Below the pieces are notes generated by a model. It searched no databases. It saw only the letters and a list, made by a program, of their open reading frames with translations, and was not told the origin of the DNA. From Desulfonema limicola (GTDB taxonomy: Bacteria; Desulfobacterota; Desulfobacteria; Desulfobacterales; DYRC01): a stretch of DNA of 10,391 bases. The stretch is taken from contig DYRC01000130.1 in the NCBI GenBank assembly GCA_020718925.1, positions 1 through 10,391 on the forward strand, in the 5' to 3' direction. Below, piece by piece: positions 5,736 to 10,391 of the stretch. The stretch's first letter is position 1. Every line of letters begins with the position of its first letter. Both the position numbers and the translations under genes were made by a program.

Positions 5736-6719
5736 ATGAAAGAAACAGATACCGATAATCTTTTAGCCTATCAGAGTTTTTTGGAACAGACGGTCGAAAA
5801 GCTTAAAGAAGAAAATGCTTATCTTAAAAACGTATTCAAACATTCCGAAGCTGCCAACAAAAAACTGATGGAAAGCATCCGATATGCCCGGCTGATTCAG
5901 AATTCACTTCTGCCCAATCCGGATGACGTGAAACGCTATGCGCCTGAAAATTTCGTTATCTGGATGCCCAGAGATATTATCAGCGGAGACCTGCTTCATT
6001 CGGAATTATTTGACAACGGCTTTGTTGCGGCAGTGATTGACTGCACCGGACACGGCGTACCGGGCGCGTTTATGACCATGATTGCCTCAACCGCAATGAA
6101 ACGCATTATCAAGGATGAAAAATGTCAGAGTCCGGCTCAGACCCTGAGACGCCTGAATGCGATTGTCCAATCTTCACTTCAGCAGGATACGGATTTCGCG
6201 TTGTCTGACAACGGCATGGATGCGGCAATCTGTTTTGTCAGACCTGAAAGAAAGCTTCTGACCTTTGCCGGTGCGAGGCAGCCGCTTCATTACCTCCATA
6301 ACGGCGAAATTCATACGATTAAAGGCGACAGACAAAGCATCGGATACCGAAATTCGGATCCGGATTTCGAGTATCAGGAGCATGAGATTGAGCTTGAAAA
6401 AGGCATGATTTTTTACATGCTGACGGACGGATTTACGGATCAGTTCGGGGGACAAAGAAATATCCCTTTCGGAAAAACCCGTTTTTTCAATATCCTGAAA
6501 GAAAACTGCCATGAGCCAATGGAACTTCAGAAAGAAAAATTAGTCGCGGCGTTTCAGGCATATAAAGGAAACAATGAGTGTCAGGACGATGTGGTGGTCG
6601 TGGGATTCAAGGTCAAAGATCGGATTTTCGGAGATGAGTCCGATGGGCTGATTGATCGGAGAAAAGGGTTCAGGGATCGGAGCAGCGATAGGATCGAAAG
6701 AAGGAGAAATATTTTATGA
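5736..6719 (+). CDS. PP2C/SpoIIE-family serine/threonine phosphatase (SiaA-like)
   Basis: This is the presumed phosphatase of a SiaABC-type partner switch, which would dephosphorylate the SiaC-like protein encoded downstream. I choose ATG 5736 (327 residues; GGGGAAC upstream) over 5682, which lacks a ribosome site. Residues 9-60 form a charged, heptad-like helix continuing into SIRYARLIQNSLLP (47-60), the linker common before SpoIIE domains. The catalytic domain shows metal ligands D85 (IISGDLL), D102 in VIDCTGHGVPGAFM, D162 (NGMDAAIC), D231 (LTDGFTDQ) and D283-D284 before VVVVGF. Unlike Pseudomonas SiaA it has no membrane or periplasmic sensor segment, so it should be cytosolic. An Arg-rich tail (about 309-327) follows the domain. 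Its stop overlaps the next start (ATGA). Confidence 0.9.
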   Translation: MKETDTDNLLAYQSFLEQTVEKLKEENAYLKNVFKHSEAANKKLMESIRYARLIQNSLLPNPDDVKRYAPENFVIWMPRDIISGDLLHSELFDNGFVAAVIDCTGHGVPGAFMTMIASTAMKRIIKDEKCQSPAQTLRRLNAIVQSSLQQDTDFALSDNGMDAAICFVRPERKLLTFAGARQPLHYLHNGEIHTIKGDRQSIGYRNSDPDFEYQEHEIELEKGMIFYMLTDGFTDQFGGQRNIPFGKTRFFNILKENCHEPMELQKEKLVAAFQAYKGNNECQDDVVVVGFKVKDRIFGDESDGLIDRRKGFRDRSSDRIERRRNIL

Positions 6720-7291
6720 TAGACGATCTGTATGATTTCAGAGAAAATATGATCCGGGAAGGAATTTTCTTTTGTTTCAACGGACCTGTTTCGCAGAATA
6801 TTCTTGCTGAAATCGGCTCTGCTTTGGAGCAGCGGATGAAGCTGGAAAATATGAACCGTACCACCATGCTCAGGGTTTTTTCCATGATGATGGAAATGGC
6901 TCAGAATATCATGCGCTATTCGGTGGAAGAAAGCGATTCCGATGATTCCGCTCCCTTGGATACCCGCATGGGGTCTATTATTATCGGACATGAAGATAAT
7001 GCTTATTTTGTATTATGCGGAAATATGGTTTATAATACAGAAGTGGAAAAGCTTAAAGATAAGCTTGAAAAAATACGCGGCATGGATCGCCAGCAATTGA
7101 GACGGTATCACAAAGAGCAGATCCGGAAGCGATTGGAAAAGGGAAGTCAGGGCGCAGGGCTGGGATTTATCGGAATGGCAAAAAAAGCCAGCCGCCCCAT
7201 TGAATTCAGTTTCAGAAAAATTGATGCGGAGAAGTCTTATTTTTCTTTGAAAACATTGATACATAAGGAGAAACAGGAATGGAAAACCTGA
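6716..7291 (+). CDS. siaB: SiaB-family HPK-like protein kinase (DUF6272)
   Basis: SiaB proteins are kinases with a histidine-kinase/anti-sigma-factor fold that phosphorylate SiaC on a Ser/Thr. The 191 residues show the N-box EMAQNIMRYS (E60, N64; 59-68) and the nucleotide lid motif GSQGAGLGFIGMAKKAS (143-159), which is typical of the family. A helical, basic segment (about 110-142) lies between them. AAGGAGAAATATTTT precedes the ATG, and the start overlaps the phosphatase stop by 4 bases. It overlaps the next gene by 13 bases, pointing to tight translational coupling and a fixed stoichiometry. The usual Asp of the first Gly box appears replaced (CGNMV, 101-105), as I believe is common in this family. 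Confidence 0.88.
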   Translation: MIDDLYDFRENMIREGIFFCFNGPVSQNILAEIGSALEQRMKLENMNRTTMLRVFSMMMEMAQNIMRYSVEESDSDDSAPLDTRMGSIIIGHEDNAYFVLCGNMVYNTEVEKLKDKLEKIRGMDRQQLRRYHKEQIRKRLEKGSQGAGLGFIGMAKKASRPIEFSFRKIDAEKSYFSLKTLIHKEKQEWKT

Positions 7292-7671
7292 ATATCGAAG
7301 CTACGAAATATACGCCGAAAATTTTTTTTGATGCCCAAAATCACGTTCTTGACATCAGGGGAATGTCCTATCCTGAAAATACCTCTGTGTTTTATGATCC
7401 GGTATTTTCATGGCTTGAAGAATATCTCAGGCAGGTCGAGCGGCATCAGGAAATTATTGTGAATATAGAACTGAGTTATTTTAACAGCAGTTCGTCTAAA
7501 GTCGTGATGGACTTTTTGGATTTGTTTGAAGAAGTGTCCAGTGAAGGCAAAAACATTACCGTCAATTGGATTTATGACGAAGACATCGAAGAAGCTCTTG
7601 AATTCGGAGAAGAATTCGGAGAAGAATTGGAGTCGGTAACGTTTAATCTGGTCAGAAAGATTGACATTTAA
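7279..7671 (+). CDS. siaC: SiaC-family regulatory phosphoprotein (DUF1987)
   Basis: SiaC is a small STAS-like switch protein. In Pseudomonas aeruginosa its unphosphorylated form binds and activates the cyclase SiaD, while SiaB phosphorylates it and SiaA dephosphorylates it. The 130 residues match the family: Y-T-P-K-I-F-F-D near the N-terminus (11-18), ISGxSYPEN-like IRGMSYPENT (26-35), and the phospho-acceptor loop LSYFNSSSSK (65-74). The position usually described as Thr (Thr68 in P. aeruginosa, from memory) is Ser70 here. The acidic C-terminal region has a 12-bp direct repeat coding EFGE-EFGE (7600-7623). AGGAG precedes the ATG. The gene overlaps siaB by 13 bases and ends 15 bases before the cyclase. 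Confidence 0.92.
   Translation: MENLNIEATKYTPKIFFDAQNHVLDIRGMSYPENTSVFYDPVFSWLEEYLRQVERHQEIIVNIELSYFNSSSSKVVMDFLDLFEEVSSEGKNITVNWIYDEDIEEALEFGEEFGEELESVTFNLVRKIDI
7600..7628 (+). repeat. 12-bp tandem repeat inside siaC
   Basis: GAATTCGGAGAA occurs twice in a row (7600-7611, 7612-7623), followed by GAATT. It codes for E-F-G-E twice in the acidic C-terminal part of the SiaC-like protein. The unit is a multiple of three, so slippage would add or remove four residues without a frameshift. Confidence 0.8.
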
Positions 7672-7686
7672 GCTGTTGGTGATGCC

Positions 7687-8694
7687 GTGAAAAAAGCCGG
7701 AGATTCTGTATTTAACAAAGAATATGAGATTTATGAAGCTGCCGAAGCCATGCTCAAAAAAGAAGAAGTGGAGCCGGGAAAGCTTTTTGAGCAGTTTATG
7801 GTGCTGCTCAAGCACTACAAGCGGCTTTTGCGGCAAATTGAGATTGTTACGCGCTTAAGCGATAACCAGCAGATGAAGCTCAATAAAATTCTGGAGCGGC
7901 TGGGGTGCTATGTCTCATTTCAATTGTTCAGAAAAATCACAGACGGAAAAGATAAAGGCGAAATCAAAACTCAGCGTAAGAAGCTGACGGTTTTCTTTTC
8001 TGATCTCAAAGATTTTTCTTATGTCAGCTCTCACATAGAAGGCGAGATGCTGGCGCAGTTTTTAAATTCTTATCTGGAAGCCATGACCCAGATCGTCATC
8101 AAATGGAAAGGAACTCTGGATAAATACATGGGCGATGCCATCATGGTTTTTTTCGGAGACCCGGAATTTACGTCTGATGAGGATCACGCCCTGCGGTGCG
8201 TAAGCATGGCAATTGAAATGCGCGATAAAATGAAAGAATTGAGGCGCAAATGGTACGGACTGGGATTTCAGGAGCCTCTGCATTTCCGGGTCGGCGTTTC
8301 AACCGGATACTGCACGGTCGGTAATTTCGGCTCATCTGAGCGCATGGATTACACCATTATCGGCAGCGCGGTGAATCTTGCCTCAAGGCTTGAAACTGCA
8401 GCAGATTTGGACGAAATTCTGATCAGCCATGAAACATGGAGCTATGTGAAAGAAAAGATTATCTGTGAGCCGCCCCATGCCTTGCATCTCAAGGGATTTC
8501 ATCATCCGATATTGGCGCACAAAGTATTGAATATCAAAAAGAAAGATAAAGACAGCATGGTTATTCTCAACGATGATACGCGCGGTTTGAATTTGAAAAT
8601 AGACTTTTCCAAAATTTCCAAAGAAGAACTTTTAGCGATTATCTATAACCTCAAACCCGAATCAGAACTTAAAACCACCGATCATTCGGACTGA
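7687..8694 (+). CDS. Class III adenylyl cyclase, fourth gene of the siaABC-type operon
   Basis: The product should make cAMP from ATP in the cytosol. The start is GTG 7687 (weak TTGGTG upstream, no better in-frame ATG nearby), giving 335 residues. Residues 10-90 are helical and contain HYKRLLRQIEIVTRLSDNQQ (43-62), which resembles the coiled stalk that precedes the GGDEF domain in SiaD-type cyclases. The catalytic domain spans about 97-275: first metal site in FFSDLKDF (D106), DKYMGDAIMVFFG with K146 and second metal Asp D150, MDYTIIG with D221, and AVNLASRLE with N230 and R234. Lys146 plus Asp221 is the ATP-specifying pair, so guanylyl cyclase is unlikely. No membrane segment or other sensor is present. 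The charged C-terminal 55 residues are unassigned. Its 3' end overlaps the opposite methyltransferase gene by 26 bases. Confidence 0.92.
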   Translation: MKKAGDSVFNKEYEIYEAAEAMLKKEEVEPGKLFEQFMVLLKHYKRLLRQIEIVTRLSDNQQMKLNKILERLGCYVSFQLFRKITDGKDKGEIKTQRKKLTVFFSDLKDFSYVSSHIEGEMLAQFLNSYLEAMTQIVIKWKGTLDKYMGDAIMVFFGDPEFTSDEDHALRCVSMAIEMRDKMKELRRKWYGLGFQEPLHFRVGVSTGYCTVGNFGSSERMDYTIIGSAVNLASRLETAADLDEILISHETWSYVKEKIICEPPHALHLKGFHHPILAHKVLNIKKKDKDSMVILNDDTRGLNLKIDFSKISKEELLAIIYNLKPESELKTTDHSD

Positions 8695-9466
8695 GAACTT
8701 CCCGCAATCCGCCGATATTTGCCGCAGCTTCTTTCGGAACGCAAAGCAGATTCACAGAAATAATATTTCCGAAGACATTTTCCCGCACCCCCGAAAAATT
8801 GTTCGGATTGAACAATGGCGGCAGATGCCACCATATCCGATAATGCAGGCTTAACAGCAATTCGATCAATGTTGCAGATTTTTCATGCCGATCATTTTCT
8901 ATATAAAGAATCGGTTTTAAGCGTTGAATGGTCTGAACCGCGCCCCGAATGACATTGGCTTCCATGCCTTCCACGTCAATTTTGATAAAGCGGAGTCTTT
9001 GCAGATTCAGACTGTCAATGGTTTCCATAGAAACTGTTTCGTTTCCTGATCCTATTGAGAAACTTCCGAAACTGCTTTCCGATCTGTAATCCGGCACATG
9101 TACGGCAATCTGTCCTAAAGATTCGCCCAAAGCCGCATGACGGTCATAAACATTAGTCAGTTCATTCAAGGCAATATTGGCGCAAAGCATCTGATGAATA
9201 AAGCGCAACGGCTCATACGCAATCACCATTCCCGCATCTCCGACTGCTTTTGCAAAAAAAACCGTGTGCGCCCCGATATTTGCGCCTGCGTCAATCACCA
9301 CGTCTCCGGGTCTGATAAGCTGTGAAAATAACAGAACCTCGCCTTCTGAAAACTCGCCGTAAAGCTCAAGCGAGCGTCCGAGATAAATGTCTTTTTTCAG
9401 GTAAATCATCATTCCCTGACGACAGGCTTTGATGTCGGTAATTTTGTCTAAAGTGTTTTCCTGCAT
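8669..9466 (-). CDS. FkbM-family SAM-dependent methyltransferase
   Basis: FkbM-type enzymes usually O-methylate sugars, glycans or polyketides; the substrate here is unknown. The 265-residue protein has SAM motif I VVIDAGANIGAHTVFFA (56-72), the acidic residue after strand 2 in AYEPL (E85), and the family motif FIKIDVEGMEANVIRGA (160-176) with D164, E166 and E169, followed by LYIEND. The N-terminal part (about 1-50) resembles the usual FkbM lead-in, with a G-E-F-S-E-G-E-V-L-L-F segment. AGGAG stands 6 bases before ATG 9466. Its 3' end overlaps the cyclase gene tail-to-tail by 26 bases. Upstream on the same strand lie an attC-like repeat and the toxin-antitoxin genes, so it may sit at the edge of an accessory region. 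Confidence 0.9.
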   Translation of the reverse strand: MQENTLDKITDIKACRQGMMIYLKKDIYLGRSLELYGEFSEGEVLLFSQLIRPGDVVIDAGANIGAHTVFFAKAVGDAGMVIAYEPLRFIHQMLCANIALNELTNVYDRHAALGESLGQIAVHVPDYRSESSFGSFSIGSGNETVSMETIDSLNLQRLRFIKIDVEGMEANVIRGAVQTIQRLKPILYIENDRHEKSATLIELLLSLHYRIWWHLPPLFNPNNFSGVRENVFGNIISVNLLCVPKEAAANIGGLREVLSPNDRWF

Positions 9467-9609
9467 GATATTCTCCTATTACCCTCCCCCCAATGCCATT
9501 AAGTTAAGAAATTATCTGAAAAACAATGATGTCTGATGATTATAAATGAGTCTGAGACGGCGTGGGAGTTCGGGCAGTTTGTCGGCGAGCGCGGAATCGG
9601 ACATCGGAA

Positions 9610-9658
9610 TTATAACACAAAGTTCAGCCGTGTAATCGGCTGCAACTGAGGGTTAGAA
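9610..9658 (-). repeat. attC-like folded repeat, site A
   Basis: Read on the minus strand the site is TTCTAAC, spacer CCTC, arm AGTTGCAGCCG, loop ATTACA, arm CGGCTGAACT, spacer TTGT, then GTTATAA. The arms pair fully apart from one extra G in the first arm. The outer 7-mers are complementary at 6 of 7 positions. The extra base lies where integron attC sites (for example that of aadA cassettes) carry one, between GTT and the inner stem. The outer boxes deviate from RYYYAAC/GTTRRRY. A related site is at 10307-10343. Either integron attC or another small palindromic repeat would fit. Confidence 0.5.
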
Positions 9659-9667
9659 ATTTTGCCT

Positions 9668-9964
9668 TCAAACTCCTGCCCAATTCTCACGGACAAATAT
9701 TTCCCATACATCCCTGATTACCGGAAGCGGCGGAACAGCCGACAATAATATCTTTAACCTATTAATATTGTATTCTTTTCTCTGAGAACGCGCTGTTCCG
9801 TAAAAAAGTTCGCCGACAGATGCTTCCGACATACAGATTATGTCATCACTCATCGTGCTGAAAGTTCCGACAGTATTACGTTCTTCGGGAGTAAGTCTGT
9901 TTTCCTGCTTACCCCATCCGTTCATCAGGTAAATACAATGATTTGTATCGAACAGGTACGGCAT
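9668..9964 (-). pseudogene. VapC-family PIN-domain toxin, C-terminally truncated / frameshifted
   Basis: VapC toxins are PIN-domain ribonucleases, usually 130-140 residues. This frame gives only 98. It has the first acidic site in YLFDTNHCIYLMNG (D6) and the second in SVGELFYGTARS (E52), but ends at E-N-W-A-G-V, before the third and fourth acidic residues and the usual D-x-x-I-A-A helix. Just before the stop, a change of frame after I-F-V-R restores R-I-G-Q-E-F-E-G-K-I, similar to the sequence after W-E-I-F in intact homologues. That frame runs straight into the attC-like repeat. I therefore read it as a frameshifted gene cut off by the repeat. ATG 9964 overlaps the antitoxin stop by one base (TAATG). 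An active short toxin is unlikely. Confidence 0.7.
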
Positions 9965-10233
9965 TATTTCAAATCCGGCATATCGGTATTTATATGGGAT
10001 TCCTCAATGATTTTTATCAGTTCTTCCGAAGCATCCGGGTAATATTCGCCGGGAATAAGGCTTAACAGGCGTCTCTGTTCTTCCGGTGTGATAAACGGTA
10101 AAGTATTCACCTTGTCGGTATTTCCGACTTTCACAGCCGTATCATCTATGATTACGCGTATATATGTTTCAGGCAGAATGTGATAATACTTCATCCGTTC
10201 AGAAAAATCTTTCAGTGTTGTCCTGATTTCCAT
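9964..10233 (-). CDS. Putative antitoxin of the VapC-like toxin
   Basis: The 89-residue protein lies directly upstream of the PIN-domain toxin and overlaps it by one base, the standard antitoxin-toxin order. The start ATG 10233 has GTGAGG 5-6 bases upstream. The sequence begins M-E-I-R-T-T-L-K-D-F and contains a beta-type stretch T-Y-I-R-V-I-I-D-D-T-A (23-33). The central part I-T-P-E-E-Q-R-R-L-L-S-L-I-P (48-61) is helical and the C-terminus is acidic. I cannot assign it to a named antitoxin DNA-binding fold; it resembles short proteins commonly paired with PIN toxins. Function is inferred from position. It may still be expressed even if the toxin is dead. Confidence 0.7.
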   Translation of the reverse strand: MEIRTTLKDFSERMKYYHILPETYIRVIIDDTAVKVGNTDKVNTLPFITPEEQRRLLSLIPGEYYPDASEELIKIIEESHINTDMPDLK

Positions 10234-10306
10234 TCTTACCTCACTCTGATATGAACAGTTTGCGGTTATGCGGAACGGGGGTTCAGAACTGATTCCCGTC
10301 CCGTAT

Positions 10307-10343
10307 GTTCAGTCGTGTGAATCGGCTCAACTGATGGTTAGGT
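10307..10343 (-). repeat. attC-like folded repeat, site B (incomplete)
   Basis: On the minus strand the site reads ACCTAAC (an exact match to the attC RYYYAAC box), CATC, GTT-g-AGCCG, a 7-base loop, CGACT-g-AAC. The stems are complementary apart from one inner mismatch and a G-G opposition. It aligns with site A over about 35 bases with few differences. Past the second arm there is no GTTRRRY box, so the site looks degenerate or disrupted on the antitoxin side. The stop codon of the right-edge gene fragment (10327-10329) falls inside it. Confidence 0.45.
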
Positions 10344-10391
10344 TATCGTCAGTATTTTTTAATGCCTCGAAAAATCGCCGGTCAAAAATTT
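10327..10391 (-). CDS. C-terminal fragment of an unidentified gene (runs off right edge)
   Basis: A minus-strand frame enters from the right edge and codes for IFDRRFFEALKNTDDNLTIS before a TGA at 10329-10327. The start of the gene is outside the window. The charged/aromatic composition looks like genuine coding sequence, but 20 residues are too few to name it. Its stop lies inside the attC-like site B, as often happens at the end of integron cassette genes or where a repeat has replaced the original 3' end. Confidence 0.4.
   Translation of the reverse strand, partial: IFDRRFFEALKNTDDNLTIS

Noticed and set aside
7687..8694. Guanylyl cyclase assignment for the class III cyclase
   Set aside because: The substrate-specifying positions are Lys146 and Asp221, the adenylyl cyclase pair, not the Glu/Cys(Ser) type.
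9495..9510. GTTAAGAAATT near the methyltransferase start as a third attC-like box
   Set aside because: It resembles the outer box of site A, but no paired arms lie next to it.
9490..9604. 30-codon minus-strand frame starting at ATG 9604 after attC-like site A
   Set aside because: It has no convincing ribosome binding site or recognisable motif; it may be a relic but cannot be supported as a gene.

Overview
The window looks like chromosomal DNA of a Gram-negative, probably a Desulfobacterota (Desulfobacteraceae-like) bacterium. The support is indirect: an outer-membrane protein with a C-terminal Phe, strong AAGGAGG-type ribosome binding sites, moderate base composition, palindromic intergenic repeats, and a mix of housekeeping, signalling and toxin-antitoxin genes. 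No phylogenetic marker is present, so the lineage is inference.

Layout. Positions 1-143 (-) hold the N-terminal end of a gene running off the left edge, followed by an array of four short palindromes (183-276). Ribulose-phosphate 3-epimerase (rpe) is at 295-945 (-). The 946-1317 gap carries a GC-rich hairpin element of about 120 bp. A tight rightward cluster then runs 1318-4047: a small membrane protein, an outer-membrane beta-barrel that keeps the four catalytic residues of omptin proteases, and the CbiQ and CbiO parts of a cobalt/nickel ECF transporter, without its CbiM substrate-binding part. hemL (glutamate-1-semialdehyde aminomutase) converges on it from the other strand (4052-5341). A second, inverted copy of the hairpin element lies at 5469-5582, directly after a sigma70-like promoter.

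The most interesting part is the rightward operon 5736-8694. It encodes a PP2C/SpoIIE-type phosphatase (SiaA-like), an HPK-like anti-sigma-type kinase (SiaB), a small phospho-switch protein (SiaC) and, in the position where Pseudomonas has the diguanylate cyclase SiaD, a class III adenylyl cyclase. The cyclase keeps ATP-specifying and metal-binding residues and has an N-terminal helical segment resembling the SiaC-responsive stalk of SiaD. This suggests a SiaABC partner-switching circuit wired to cAMP rather than c-di-GMP.

The right end is accessory: an FkbM-family methyltransferase (8669-9466, -) overlapping the cyclase gene tail-to-tail, then an antitoxin / VapC-like pair (9668-10233, -). 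The toxin looks frameshifted and truncated. The pair lies between two attC-like folded repeats (9610-9658 and 10307-10343). A further gene fragment (10327-10391, -) ends inside the second repeat.
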